Source of the DNA: Domibacillus enclensis
GTDB taxonomy: Bacteria; Bacillota; Bacilli; Bacillales; Domibacillaceae
Length of the DNA stretch: 64,000 nt
Assembly: GCF_900156125.1 (NCBI RefSeq)
Contig: NZ_FTLX01000001.1
Span: 186,001 to 250,000, forward strand
Reading direction: 5' to 3'
Shown: one piece after another, positions 44,004 through 52,733 of the stretch
Layout of the letters: each line of letters begins with the position of its first letter
Numbering within the stretch: position 1 is the stretch's first letter
Program-made: the position numbers and the translations under genes
Notes under the pieces: model-generated
Databases searched by the model: none
Told to the model about the DNA's origin: nothing
Seen by the model: the letters and a program-made list of their open reading frames with translations, nothing else

Positions 44004-44036
44004 AAAAGCTTCCATCTGAAGGAAGCTTTTTTTACG
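44003..44036. terminator. Bidirectional terminator between the regulator and DUF779 genes
   Basis: AAAAAGCTTCC / GGAAGCTTTTT around ATCTGAA, with T runs on both strands. It overlaps both gene ends. Confidence 0.85.
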
Positions 44037-44391
44037 AAGACAATTCAAGTTCCTGCCGTTCTTTCTCTGTAAAGACACGCGACCTGGTTAAAAATCGCTT
44101 TCCTTCTGGTCCTTCTAAAGAGAACATGCCGCCTCGCCCATCGACTACGTCGATGATCAGCTGCGTGTGCTTCCAGTATTCGTATTGGGCATCGCTAATG
44201 TAAAAGTTCGCGCCCCCGATTTCACCGAGCAGCTTGTCTGAATCCCCTGTAAAAAACTCCCCATCCGGGTAGCACATTGGTGCACTGCCGTCACAGCAGC
44301 CGCCCGACTGATGAAACATAAGCGGACCGTGCTTTTCCTTCAGGCTTTCGATTAAATCGAGTGCGGCTTGAGTTGCAGTCACTCGCTCCAC
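44032..44391 (-). CDS. DUF779 family protein, aldehyde dehydrogenase companion
   Basis: 119 residues from ATG 44391, set by AGGAGGAG upstream. The family core contains FHQSGGCCDGSAPMC (two adjacent Cys plus a third, about residues 27-41) and DVVDGRGGMFSLEGPEGKRFLTR. DUF779 proteins are regularly encoded beside acetaldehyde-type dehydrogenases, as here; function unproven, and the Cys cluster suggests metal or redox chemistry. It follows the ALDH gene by 63 bases containing a GCGCTGCC / GGCAGCGC hairpin (about 44415-44440). Confidence 0.85.
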   Translation of the reverse strand: MERVTATQAALDLIESLKEKHGPLMFHQSGGCCDGSAPMCYPDGEFFTGDSDKLLGEIGGANFYISDAQYEYWKHTQLIIDVVDGRGGMFSLEGPEGKRFLTRSRVFTEKERQELELSS

Positions 44392-44454
44392 CATCCCTCT
44401 CTCCTCCTTATGAAACGAGCGCTGCCACAATGTGCGGCAGCGCCTTCCGATTGG

Positions 44455-45972
44455 TTAAAAGAATCCTAGTGCATCCTCTGAATAGCTGACGAGCAGGTTT
44501 TTCGTCTGCTGGTAGTGGTTCAGCATCATGAGATGATTTTCGCGGCCGATGCCGGACATTTTGTAGCCGCCGAACGCTGCATGTGCCGGATACTGATGAT
44601 AGCAGTTTGTCCACACACGCCCCGCTTGAATATTACGCCCGAACCGGTATGCGCGGTTTTGATGGCGTGACCAGACGCCGGCACCCAATCCGTAAAGTGT
44701 ATCATTGGCGATTTCCAGCGCTTCCGCTTCATCCTTAAACGTTGTAACCGATACAACCGGACCGAAAATCTCTTCCTGGAAAATCCGCATTTTGTTATGG
44801 CCCTTGAAAACGGTCGGCTTTATGTAATAGCCATTCTCAAAGCCCTCGACTGTATTTTTCTCTCCACCAGCCAGGCATTCTGCGCCTTCCTGCTTTCCGA
44901 TATCAAGATAAGACAGAATTTTTTCCATTTGTTCGTTGGACGCCTGGGCACCCATCATGGAATCGGTATCCAGCGGGTTGCCGGTTTTAATGGCGTTCAC
45001 TCGCTCAATAACACGCTCCATAAATTTATCGTAAATGTTTTCATGAATGAGTGCGCGTGATGGGCATGTACAAACTTCCCCTTGATTCAGCGCAAACATG
45101 ACAAATCCTTCAACCGCTTTGTTTAAAAACGCATCGTCTTCTTCCATAATATCGTCAAAGAAAATATTCGGCGATTTGCCTCCGAGCTCCAGTGTTACTG
45201 GAATCAAGTTCTGCGAAGCGTATTGCATAATCAAACGGCCGGTCGTTGTTTCGCCGGTAAAGGCGATTTTGGCGATACGCTTATTGGACGCAAGCGGCTT
45301 TCCTGCTTCAAGACCGAAGCCATTGACGATGTTGACGACACCAGGCGGCAGCAGATCTTCAATCAGTTCCATTAAAACCAAAATCGAGGCTGGTGTCTGC
45401 TCTGCCGGCTTTAGCACCACACAGTTTCCAGCCGCAAGTGCCGGGGCAAGCTTCCATACACCCATTAAGATCGGGAAATTCCACGGAATGATCTGGCCGA
45501 CAACACCGAGCGGCTCGTGGAAATGGTAAGCGACCGTGTCATCATCAATTTGTGAAAGCGAACCTTCCTGCGCCCGGATCGCACCGGCAAAATAACGGAA
45601 ATGGTCAATGGCAAGCGGCAAGTCGGCATTGAGTGTTTCCCGAACCGCTTTTCCGTTGTCCCACGTTTCTGCAACAGCCAGCAATTCCAGGTTTTCTTCC
45701 AGCCGGTCTGCAATTTTATTTAAAATATTGGCGCGTTCCGCAACCGATGTTTTTCCCCACGCGTCTTTGGCTGCGTGGGCCGCATCAAGCGCCAGCTCAA
45801 TATCTTCCGCCTGTGAACGGGCAACCTCACAAAATACCTCGCCTGTCACCGGTGTAACATTTTCAAAATATTGGCCGCCTAATGGTGCGGTCCATTTTCC
45901 ATTAATATAATTATCGTATTTTTTCTTGAATGTAACCTTTGACCCCTCTTGCCCTGGATTTGCGTAAATCAT
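44455..45972 (-). CDS. NAD-dependent aldehyde dehydrogenase (AldB/ExaC-like acetaldehyde dehydrogenase)
   Basis: 505 residues, full ALDH fold: [22 protein letters not shown] (cofactor site), [14 protein letters not shown] (catalytic Glu) and [17 protein letters not shown] with the catalytic Cys near residue 301. The N-terminal [24 protein letters not shown] and the DUF779 companion fit the AldB/ExaC group that oxidises acetaldehyde to acetate. Upstream is a good sigma-A promoter overlapped by a cre-like site. It lies between two alcohol dehydrogenases and could take their product. Confidence 0.92.
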   Translation of the reverse strand: MIYANPGQEGSKVTFKKKYDNYINGKWTAPLGGQYFENVTPVTGEVFCEVARSQAEDIELALDAAHAAKDAWGKTSVAERANILNKIADRLEENLELLAVAETWDNGKAVRETLNADLPLAIDHFRYFAGAIRAQEGSLSQIDDDTVAYHFHEPLGVVGQIIPWNFPILMGVWKLAPALAAGNCVVLKPAEQTPASILVLMELIEDLLPPGVVNIVNGFGLEAGKPLASNKRIAKIAFTGETTTGRLIMQYASQNLIPVTLELGGKSPNIFFDDIMEEDDAFLNKAVEGFVMFALNQGEVCTCPSRALIHENIYDKFMERVIERVNAIKTGNPLDTDSMMGAQASNEQMEKILSYLDIGKQEGAECLAGGEKNTVEGFENGYYIKPTVFKGHNKMRIFQEEIFGPVVSVTTFKDEAEALEIANDTLYGLGAGVWSRHQNRAYRFGRNIQAGRVWTNCYHQYPAHAAFGGYKMSGIGRENHLMMLNHYQQTKNLLVSYSEDALGFF

Positions 45973-46010
45973 AGACCCTTTCCCCCTTTAGATGTTGGAA
46001 ATCAGCTAAT

Positions 46011-46058
46011 TTAAAACGCTTACATTTCCAAAATAACGTCTTCCGAACTGAATGTCAA
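46011..46058 (-). promoter_or_regulatory. ALDH promoter with overlapping cre-like site
   Basis: Minus strand TTGACA (46053-46058), 17 bases, TATTTT (46030-46035). Immediately downstream, TGTAAGCGTTTTAA (46011-46024) matches cre with one mismatch and covers the expected start point, which would allow CcpA repression. No -24/-12 motif was found here. Confidence 0.6.
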
Positions 46059-46068
46059 CTCATTTGTC

Positions 46069-47079
46069 TTACAGTGTCAGCACAATCCGTCCATTAATTT
46101 TTCCTTTTTCCATTTTATCGAATACTTCATTGATGCTGTCTAATGGTGCTGTTTCAACCTGTGCTTTTACTTTGCCGCGCGCCGCAAAATCAAGAGCTTC
46201 CTTCATATCGAGGCGTGTACCGACAATTGATCCTTTCACGGATACACCGTTGAGCACTGTATTAAAAATCGGAATCGGCAGCTCATCATTCGGAAGCCCA
46301 ACGACCACCAGCGTGCCACCCCGCTTCACAGAACGATACGCCTGCTCAAAAGCTTTTTTCGTCACCGCTACACTGATTGCTGCCTGCACGCCTCCTATCT
46401 TTTCATGGATCGCTTCGGCAGGGTCTTCATTCATTCCATTGACCGTTTCATCTGCGCCAAGACTTTTCGCCAGCTCCAGTTTTTCATCGGCAATGTCAAC
46501 AGCAACGACATTAAAGCCCATTGCTTTCGCATACTGAAGAGCAATATGCCCAAGACCGCCGATGCCGTAAATGGCAACCCAGTCTCCCGGCTTTGCCCCT
46601 GAGACTTTCAGCGCTTTATACGTTGTCACACCAGCGCATAAAATAGGTGCCACTTCCACCGGATCCAGTCCGTCCGGAATTTTCGCCACATAATCAGCCG
46701 GTGCCACGCAGTATTCAGCATAACCTCCGTCAACTGAATACCCGCCATTTTCCTGATGCGGACAAAGCGTTTCCTGACCCTGCAGGCAGTATTCGCATTC
46801 GCCGCAAGCAGAAAATAACCACGGAACCCCCACCCGGTCCCCTTGCTTAAGTGACGTAACGCCTTCACCGATTTCCTCGATAATGCCCACCCCTTCATGC
46901 CCTGGAATGAGCGGCAGCTTCGGTTTTACAGGCCAGTCACCGTGTGCAGCATGCAAATCCGTATGACAAACACCACATGCTTCTATTTTCACCAGCACTT
47001 CCCCACGCCCGGCCGTTGGCTTCGGTACATCCTTTACTTCCAATTGCTGATTAAATTCATTCACAACTGCTGCTTTCAT
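46069..47079 (-). CDS. adhA: Zinc-dependent alcohol dehydrogenase (AdhA/AdhP/ADH-T type)
   Basis: 336 residues, the tetrameric bacterial ethanol-dehydrogenase type. Catalytic zinc ligands are Cys38 (GVCHTD) and His61-Glu62 (PGHEGVG); the structural-zinc cysteines are 92, 95, 98 and 106. The NAD site reads [18 protein letters not shown] sigma-54 (-24/-12) promoter lies 40 bases upstream, and an NtrC-type activator gene is 2 kb away. It interconverts alcohols and aldehydes; paired here with an ALDH and an Fe-ADH. Confidence 0.93.
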   Translation of the reverse strand: MKAAVVNEFNQQLEVKDVPKPTAGRGEVLVKIEACGVCHTDLHAAHGDWPVKPKLPLIPGHEGVGIIEEIGEGVTSLKQGDRVGVPWLFSACGECEYCLQGQETLCPHQENGGYSVDGGYAEYCVAPADYVAKIPDGLDPVEVAPILCAGVTTYKALKVSGAKPGDWVAIYGIGGLGHIALQYAKAMGFNVVAVDIADEKLELAKSLGADETVNGMNEDPAEAIHEKIGGVQAAISVAVTKKAFEQAYRSVKRGGTLVVVGLPNDELPIPIFNTVLNGVSVKGSIVGTRLDMKEALDFAARGKVKAQVETAPLDSINEVFDKMEKGKINGRIVLTL

Positions 47080-47120
47080 TTTGTCATTCCCCCTTGGATT
47101 TAGTCGTTCATTTAGTATAA

Positions 47121-47137
47121 TGCAACTACTGTGCCAA
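47121..47137 (-). promoter_or_regulatory. Sigma-54 (SigL) promoter of the Zn-ADH gene
   Basis: On the minus strand TTGGCAC-N5-TTGCA, with the essential GG and GC exactly 10 bases apart (-24 element 47131-47137, -12 element 47121-47125). The predicted start is about 30 bases before the ADH ATG. Confidence 0.85.
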
Positions 47138-47176
47138 CATTGAAAACGGATACATCCAGGACCTTCGTAGATACAC

Positions 47177-47215
47177 GAGCCGATTTCCCGGTTTATTCAG
47201 CCGAAAAATCGGCTC
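47177..47215. promoter_or_regulatory. Inverted repeat upstream of the sigma-54 promoter (possible enhancer site)
   Basis: GAGCCGATTT (47177-47186) and AAATCGGCTC (47206-47215) are perfect 10-base arms 19 bases apart. They lie about 40-80 bases upstream of the -24 element, a usual position for an NtrC-type activator. It could also be a second terminator for the PAP2 gene. Confidence 0.35.
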
Positions 47216-47224
47216 AATCAAACA

Positions 47225-47254
47225 AAAAAACGGCTTTCTTCTAACGAGAAAGCC
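47225..47254 (-). terminator. Terminator of the PAP2 gene
   Basis: Minus strand CGGCTTTCT-CGTTAGA-AGAAAGCCG followed by seven T; it overlaps the stop codon. Confidence 0.8.
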
Positions 47255-47906
47255 GCCGGTTGATTCGATATTCACCGAAGTGAAACAGCATGATGCAAAA
47301 AAAGAGCCAGGCTGCGCCGATGGAAAAGCCGGCCAGCACGTCACTCGGGTAATGGACGCCGAGGTAAATTCGGGTGAGACCGACTAAGAGAATCATCGTG
47401 CCTGCGCAAATAGCGGCGATCGTTTTTTTCCACTTTCCTTTTAATAGACGAAAAAGCATAAAGGAAAGTGCTCCGTAAAAAATAAAAGACCCCATCGAGT
47501 GGCCGCTTGGAAAGCTGTAGCCGCCTTGTTCAATCAGCGGCAGGATGTCCGGGCGCTGGCGCTTAAACAGTTCTTTTAAAAACCCGTTAAATGCACCTCC
47601 AAGTCCGTTCACTAGAACGAAAAAAACCGCCCATCCGTAGCGCTTCCGGATGACCAGATACGCGCCAATGAGAATAGTCGCCGCTGTTAAAAACGTGACA
47701 GAGGCAAGATCTGTTATAAACACCATCCGAGCGGTGCGTCCCTCATTTACCCATGACTGCACCTCCTGAATGATCGCTGCGTCAAACGCGGCTACTTCGT
47801 TTTCCTGCAGGGCATCTACTACTTCAAAAAATCCCCATGTAAAAAAAATAAGAAATGTGATAAGCAAGCCATAATACGTGTAAGCACGCCAGTTTTTTCT
47901 GTTCAA
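47241..47906 (-). CDS. PAP2-family membrane phosphatase
   Basis: 221 residues, six hydrophobic segments and the three phosphatase motifs: KELFKRQRP (about residues 109-117), FPSGHSMGS (about 131-139) and TRIYLGVHYPSDVLAG (about 181-196, with the catalytic His and Asp). The family hydrolyses lipid phosphates on the outer membrane face, such as undecaprenyl pyrophosphate or phosphatidylglycerol phosphate; which one cannot be told. Stands alone between the ADH and dapF genes. Confidence 0.85.
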   Translation of the reverse strand: MNRKNWRAYTYYGLLITFLIFFTWGFFEVVDALQENEVAAFDAAIIQEVQSWVNEGRTARMVFITDLASVTFLTAATILIGAYLVIRKRYGWAVFFVLVNGLGGAFNGFLKELFKRQRPDILPLIEQGGYSFPSGHSMGSFIFYGALSFMLFRLLKGKWKKTIAAICAGTMILLVGLTRIYLGVHYPSDVLAGFSIGAAWLFFCIMLFHFGEYRINRRLSR

Positions 47907-47954
47907 TCACATTCTTCCTTTCGTTTCTTTCCTTTTATGTACCCTGCTTGAGCA

Positions 47955-47980
47955 AAAAAAATCCAGGAAGAACTCCTAGA
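47955..47980 (-). terminator. Terminator of dapF
   Basis: Minus strand ATCTAGGAGTTCTTCCTGGAT: ATC-AGGA/TCCT-GAT with one internal mismatch, followed by eight T. Confidence 0.55.
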
Positions 47981-48967
47981 TTAAAACACGTGAGCGGCAA
48001 GGTAAGATTCCACTTCTTCACGCAGCTTATCGTAAGCAGCCTGCTCGTCGAACACGCGCTGGTCATGAACCGTAAACTTGCCTGGCTCGGACAAATCCAG
48101 CTTGATCGTGCCTTCGAACAGGTAGGTGCCGTTCCCGATCAAGTCGATGGAGTACCGGCCTGCTTCATGCTGATGAACTTCGCAGCGGACCTTACCGCCG
48201 TTATTGAACACGTCAACCGGTGTCTCAAAATCGTTTAAGCCGAGCTGGCAGGTCGTTAAGGTGGAGGCGGACATCGCCGTTCCACAGGCGTTTGTAAACC
48301 CGACTCCCCGTTCGAACGTTCGAACATAAAGAACGCCTTTTTCAATAGGATGAACAAAGCTGACATTCACGCCATCTGGTGTAATATTGTTTTCTCCGTT
48401 TAACAATTCCGCAATGCGCTTTTGTTCATTCGACGCGATCAGCTCACGGCTGCCAACTGCAATTAAATGCGGATTCGGAACAGCCACCGCCGAAAAAGGA
48501 ATGAGCTCCGACAGTTCCGGCACGACTTCATTAAACAAACGATTTTTGCCGATTGTCATCGGCAGGTCGGCAAGATCAAACAAAACCGGAGAAATTTCCA
48601 CACGGTACGCCGGCACCCCGTCATACATTTCGCCGTCCTTTTTCACAGAAAGATCGGCTTTATTCGTTTCGACGATAATCTCATTTTTCCCAAGCTTGTC
48701 TAATACGTAACGTCCGTGCAGGCGAAGACCATTTCCACACATCGACGCTTCGGACCCGTCACTGTTGAAAATGCGCATTTTGGCATCTGCATGACGGCTT
48801 TCCATTACGAAAACAATCCCGTCTGCCCCAATACCTGTTTCACGGTTGCATAAAGCTAAAGCGAGCTCACGGCGATTGTCCTCTGAAAACGTATAGCCGT
48901 GTGCCCACTCGTCAATTAAAATAAAATCATTGCCTGATCCATGGCCTTTAATAAATTGAATCTCCAA
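47981..48967 (-). CDS. dapF: Diaminopimelate epimerase-like protein, unusually long
   Basis: A PLP-independent epimerase with the two-Cys site. The first Cys is in SMCGNGLRLHGRYV (about residues 75-88). The second is in ERGVGFTNACGTAMSAS (about 219-235), where ordinary DapF usually has ...ACGTGACA. The N-terminal KGHGSGNDFILID and DGSEASMCGNG fit the family. At 328 residues it exceeds the usual 270-285: after the normal end (TYLFEGTIKLDL) there is a charged, helical tail of about 45 residues. meso-Diaminopimelate is needed for lysine and peptidoglycan. A racemase for another substrate is a possible alternative. No lysine genes adjoin it. Confidence 0.8.
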   Translation of the reverse strand: MEIQFIKGHGSGNDFILIDEWAHGYTFSEDNRRELALALCNRETGIGADGIVFVMESRHADAKMRIFNSDGSEASMCGNGLRLHGRYVLDKLGKNEIIVETNKADLSVKKDGEMYDGVPAYRVEISPVLFDLADLPMTIGKNRLFNEVVPELSELIPFSAVAVPNPHLIAVGSRELIASNEQKRIAELLNGENNITPDGVNVSFVHPIEKGVLYVRTFERGVGFTNACGTAMSASTLTTCQLGLNDFETPVDVFNNGGKVRCEVHQHEAGRYSIDLIGNGTYLFEGTIKLDLSEPGKFTVHDQRVFDEQAAYDKLREEVESYLAAHVF

Positions 48968-49050
48968 ACCTCAATCCCTCTTTCACTGCAAATTTGTTTT
49001 TTTCAGTATAGCAGATTTACCTGCGGCACGGCGACTTTCAAATCGCTGCA

Positions 49051-49082
49051 AGAAAAAAACCACCCGCCGGTGCGGGTGGTCA
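49051..49082 (-). terminator. Terminator of the purine permease gene
   Basis: ACCACCCGC (49059-49067) with GCGGGTGGT (49072-49080), followed on the minus strand by seven T. It overlaps the stop codon. Confidence 0.8.
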
Positions 49083-50297
49083 GTGAATCATTGTATTCAT
49101 AAGGAATAGCAGCGCGATAATGTACATGGAAACAGGTACTTCACGAAATCGTCCCCGGGTCATTTTCAACAGCGGATACAAAATAAAGCCGGCCGCGATG
49201 CCGTCTGCGATGCTTGATGTGAGTGGAATAATTACGATAATCGCAAGAGCAGGCACTGCCTCTGTCCAGTCAGCAAACGACAGCTGGCGAATATTCATCG
49301 TCATAAGCATGCCGATCATGATCAGGATTGGTGCAATAGCAGAGCCCGGCACCATATTTAAATAAGGCGCCGCGATAAAAGCGACCGGAAACAGGAGACC
49401 GGCCACAAGCGGAACGAGTCCTGTCCGTCCACCGGAAGCGATCGGCGCCGCACTTTCAACAGCCGATACATTTGCGCTGGAGCCGGCAAGGCCGCTTGCC
49501 ATGACCGCCGCAGCGTTTGCTTGAATCGTACGCTTGAATTTATGCGGCTGCTCTGCCAGATTCAAATGGCCGTTTACAAGACCGATGTTTTCAAACAGCA
49601 GCACCATCGTCAAAGAAAACACCGCTGGAATAAACACGAGCGGAGATACCCCTTCAACAGACCATGCGCCGAAAACAGAGGCATAGCTTGATAAGCCAAC
49701 TCCGGCTGATCCCCCCGGCAATGTGCCGAAGAGCCAGGCAATGCCCGTTCCGCCGGCAATCACCCAGATAAATGCACCCGGCACCTTTCGCCAAAATAAG
49801 AAAGCGGCAAACAGAAGTGTGACAAGCGCTGTCAGCGTAAAGCCCGCTTTTTGAACGCCGATCACGACAAGAAACAAACCGAGTCCAATCGTGATCGCTT
49901 CTTTTAACGAAGCCGGCACAATATCATTCAGCTTTCCGGCGAGCGGCGTTAACGTGACCACTAAAAACAACAGACCGGCAACTACGGTTACACCGAGCGC
50001 CTGCTGCCACGTCATGCCCATTTCGTTTACAAAGGTATACGTGAACATAGCATTAATGCCCATGCCCGGCACAATAATAATCGGTGCATTCGCCCAAAGT
50101 GCCATAATCAAACATCCGACAGCAGCCGAAACGATCGTGGCAGCAGCGGCTGCTTCAAACGGCATACCCGCTTCTGACAAGATGAGTCCGTTTACGGCAA
50201 TGATGTAGATGACCGTTAAAAAGCCGGCCACCCCCGCAGACAATTCCTTCGCAAAGGTGGTTCCATGTTCGCGAAGCTTAAAAATTCCTCCATTCAT
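49080..50297 (-). CDS. NCS2/AzgA-type purine permease (PbuG/PbuO-like)
   Basis: 405 residues, about 13 hydrophobic segments. The N-terminal ELSAGVAGFLTVIYIIAVN, IIIVPGMGINAMFTYTFV (about 75-92), SLKEAITIGLGLFLVVIGVQKAG and ASGLAGSSANVSAVESAAPIASGGRTGLVPL (about 268-298) are hallmarks of the AzgA-like subfamily, which carries hypoxanthine, guanine or adenine. It is somewhat shorter than PbuG/PbuO of B. subtilis. No purine riboswitch was found upstream, unlike B. subtilis pbuG. The promoter overlaps the end of ribH. Confidence 0.85.
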   Translation of the reverse strand: MNGGIFKLREHGTTFAKELSAGVAGFLTVIYIIAVNGLILSEAGMPFEAAAAATIVSAAVGCLIMALWANAPIIIVPGMGINAMFTYTFVNEMGMTWQQALGVTVVAGLLFLVVTLTPLAGKLNDIVPASLKEAITIGLGLFLVVIGVQKAGFTLTALVTLLFAAFLFWRKVPGAFIWVIAGGTGIAWLFGTLPGGSAGVGLSSYASVFGAWSVEGVSPLVFIPAVFSLTMVLLFENIGLVNGHLNLAEQPHKFKRTIQANAAAVMASGLAGSSANVSAVESAAPIASGGRTGLVPLVAGLLFPVAFIAAPYLNMVPGSAIAPILIMIGMLMTMNIRQLSFADWTEAVPALAIIVIIPLTSSIADGIAAGFILYPLLKMTRGRFREVPVSMYIIALLFLMNTMIH

Positions 50298-50381
50298 ATT
50301 AAAAACCTGCTTACTGTGAAGCGCCCTCTCCCTACCCGCTATATCGCCTTTTTAAAGGTCAGACGACTAGCCACGTGTCAG

Positions 50382-50410
50382 ATTATATCACGAATCAAAT
50401 GAACGGAGCA
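50382..50410 (-). promoter_or_regulatory. Promoter of the purine permease gene
   Basis: Minus strand TGATATAAT (extended -10; TATAAT at 50382-50387) with a TTGCTC-like -35 18 bases upstream, inside the ribH 3' end. The leader of about 80 bases has no recognised aptamer. Confidence 0.5.
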
Positions 50411-50858
50411 AGTTCGCCATTTCAATCGCCGAAACAGCGGATTCCCAGCCTTTGTTGCCTGCTTTTGTGCCGGCACGTTCAATCGCCTGCTCAATCGTAT
50501 CTGTCGTCAGCAAGCCAAAAATGACCGGAACACCCGACTGCATACCGGCTTGCGCGATTCCTTTTGCTGCTTCGTTGCACACGTAGTCAAAGTGCGCTGT
50601 AGCGCCGCGGATAACCGCACCGAGCGTAATCACAGCGTCATAATTGCCGCTGTCCGCCATCTTTTTGGCCACGATTGGCAGCTCGAACGCACCCGGCACC
50701 CAGGCAATATCGATGTTATTCGCATCAATGCCGTGGCGGATAAAACCATCTTCCGCTCCGGATACGAGCTTACCTGTAATAAATTCATTAAAGCGCCCTG
50801 CAACGATGCCTACTTTTAATCCTGTTCCAATTAAATGTCCTTCAAATGTTTTTCCCAT
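50388..50858 (-). CDS. ribH: 6,7-dimethyl-8-ribityllumazine synthase
   Basis: 156 residues, forms the icosahedral lumazine synthase shell. The motifs are [51 protein letters not shown] (catalytic His) and [12 protein letters not shown]. Last gene of the riboflavin operon; it starts on the stop-codon base of ribAB. Confidence 0.97.
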   Translation of the reverse strand: MGKTFEGHLIGTGLKVGIVAGRFNEFITGKLVSGAEDGFIRHGIDANNIDIAWVPGAFELPIVAKKMADSGNYDAVITLGAVIRGATAHFDYVCNEAAKGIAQAGMQSGVPVIFGLLTTDTIEQAIERAGTKAGNKGWESAVSAIEMANLLRSFDS

Positions 50859-52066
50859 TATTCATTCTCCTCTTTTACATGTAGTAGGTGGCCAAGCTTT
50901 GAAATCTTCGTTTTTAAGTAGCTGCGGTTGTCGGCGTTTGCCGGCATTTCAATCGGAACACGTTCGACAATATCGAGTCCGTATCCGTTTAATCCGGCAA
51001 TTTTCCGCGGGTTGTTTGTTAAAAGCCTCATTTTCGTAATGCCGAGATCGCGCAAAATCTGGGCGCCAATGCCGTAATCACGAAGATCATCCTTAAAGCC
51101 CAATTTTAAATTTGCTTCAACGGTGTCGTAGCCCTGCTCCTGCAGCTCGTACGCTTTTAGTTTATTAATAAGACCGATGCCGCGGCCTTCCTGGCGCATG
51201 TAAAGCAATACGCCACGGCCTTCTTCTTCAATCTGTCCGAGCGCCGCATGAAGCTGCGGGCCGCAGTCACATCGATGCGAGCCAAAAATGTCACCCGTCA
51301 GGCATTCTGAATGAACACGGACGAGAACCGGTTCATCACCGGAAATGTCTCCTTTGACAAGCGCCACATGGTCTTTCCCTGTTAAATCTTCCTCGTAGCC
51401 AACGGCCCGGAACTGGCCAAAGTCGGTCGGGAGCTGAATATCGGCCTCGCGCCGGATTAACGTTTCCTGCTTGCGGCGATACGCAACAAGCTGTTCGATC
51501 GTCACCATTTTTAACTTAAATTTTTTCGCCATCACATCAAGCTCAGGCAGCCGGGCCATTGTGCCGTCATCATTCATTACCTCACAAATGACGCCGGCCG
51601 GCTTATGTCCAGCGAGCTTTGCGAGGTCAACTGCCGCTTCTGTATGACCTGTTCTGCGCAATACGCCGCCTGTTTTCGCAATCAGCGGAAAGATGTGACC
51701 CGGCCGTTTAAAGTCGGCGGAGCCAGACGTATCATCAACCATTGCCCGGATCGTATCAGCACGCTCAAATGCACTGATTCCTGTGGTGGTGTTCTTATGA
51801 TCCACACTGACAGTAAATGCGGTGCCATGGCTGTCTGTATTATGCTCCACCATCGAGTGAAACTGAAGGCGGTGTGCAATCTGCTCTTCAATCGGCACAC
51901 AAATAAGACCTCGGCCTTCCTTCGCCATGAAATTGATCATCGCCCCGTCCGCAAGCTCGGCAATGCCGACCAGGTCCCCTTCGTTTTCGCGGTCTTCATC
52001 ATCAACAACGATAATGACTTTCCCCTGCTTTAAATCATCGATGGCTTCTTCAATCGTTGAAAACAT
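50858..52066 (-). CDS. ribAB: Bifunctional DHBP synthase / GTP cyclohydrolase II
   Basis: 402 residues. The N-terminal domain (1-200) makes 3,4-dihydroxy-2-butanone 4-phosphate ([36 protein letters not shown]). The C-terminal GTP cyclohydrolase II domain (205-402) has the zinc cysteines in [20 protein letters not shown] and [18 protein letters not shown]. Called ribA in B. subtilis. It lies 12 bases after ribE. Confidence 0.97.
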   Translation of the reverse strand: MFSTIEEAIDDLKQGKVIIVVDDEDRENEGDLVGIAELADGAMINFMAKEGRGLICVPIEEQIAHRLQFHSMVEHNTDSHGTAFTVSVDHKNTTTGISAFERADTIRAMVDDTSGSADFKRPGHIFPLIAKTGGVLRRTGHTEAAVDLAKLAGHKPAGVICEVMNDDGTMARLPELDVMAKKFKLKMVTIEQLVAYRRKQETLIRREADIQLPTDFGQFRAVGYEEDLTGKDHVALVKGDISGDEPVLVRVHSECLTGDIFGSHRCDCGPQLHAALGQIEEEGRGVLLYMRQEGRGIGLINKLKAYELQEQGYDTVEANLKLGFKDDLRDYGIGAQILRDLGITKMRLLTNNPRKIAGLNGYGLDIVERVPIEMPANADNRSYLKTKISKLGHLLHVKEENE

Positions 52067-52078
52067 CTCGAGTCCTCC

Positions 52079-52729
52079 TTACAAATAGCCGTTTTCTTTT
52101 AATATATCCATTGTGACGCCACCGCTGCGCTTCGGCGCTTCTTTTTTCCCCAGCATATTGCCTACATATTTCGCGAGCATATCACATTCGATATTGACCG
52201 GGTCTCCGATGCCCTTTGACGCCAGAACCGTTTCATCGCGTGTATGCGGAATGAGAGAAACCGTCACGTCATCCTCTGTCACCCCGAAAAGCGTCAGCGA
52301 AGTACCATCAAGAGCGATCGAACCTTTGTATAAAAAATAACGGCCGAGCCCTTCCGGATAGGAAATAGTCACGTAAAGAGCATTTTCCTCCTGCTTCTTT
52401 GACACGATATGACCGACTCCGTCCACGTGTCCTGATACGAAATGGCCGCCAAACCGGCCGTTCGCCGCCATCGCCCGCTCCAGGTTCACACGGGTACCGG
52501 GTGACAGGGCTGCAAGCGCCGTTGTTTTAAATGTTTCCGGCATCACATCTGCTGTGAAATGGGTGTTTGTATAGGCTGTTGCCGTCAAGCACACGCCGTT
52601 AACAGATATACTGTCGCCCGCTTGCACATCCTCGAGCACCTTGTTCGCGCTGATAGTCAGCTGAAGGGATTTTCCGCCTCGCACGATTCGTTCCACTTTG
52701 CCGATTTCTTCTATTATTCCTGTGAACAT
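52079..52729 (-). CDS. ribE: Riboflavin synthase alpha chain
   Basis: 216 residues from ATG 52729 ([10 protein letters not shown]), with AAGGTGATGG formed partly by the ribD stop region; the frame is open eight codons further but without a site. Two tandem lumazine-binding domains: [12 protein letters not shown]...FTADVMPET in the first half and [26 protein letters not shown] in the second. Dismutates lumazine to riboflavin. Confidence 0.96.
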   Translation of the reverse strand: MFTGIIEEIGKVERIVRGGKSLQLTISANKVLEDVQAGDSISVNGVCLTATAYTNTHFTADVMPETFKTTALAALSPGTRVNLERAMAANGRFGGHFVSGHVDGVGHIVSKKQEENALYVTISYPEGLGRYFLYKGSIALDGTSLTLFGVTEDDVTVSLIPHTRDETVLASKGIGDPVNIECDMLAKYVGNMLGKKEAPKRSGGVTMDILKENGYL

Positions 52730-52733
52730 TCCA

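Noticed and set aside
45973-46068. Possible sigma-54 promoter upstream of the ALDH gene
   Set aside because: The only GG...GC pair is 8, not 10, bases apart, and a good TTGACA-N17-TATTTT promoter is present.
50298-50381. Possible purine riboswitch before the purine permease gene
   Set aside because: The expected conserved loop sequences (TATAATCC..., CTACC..., GACTA) are not present in the leader; the TATAAT there fits a -10 box.
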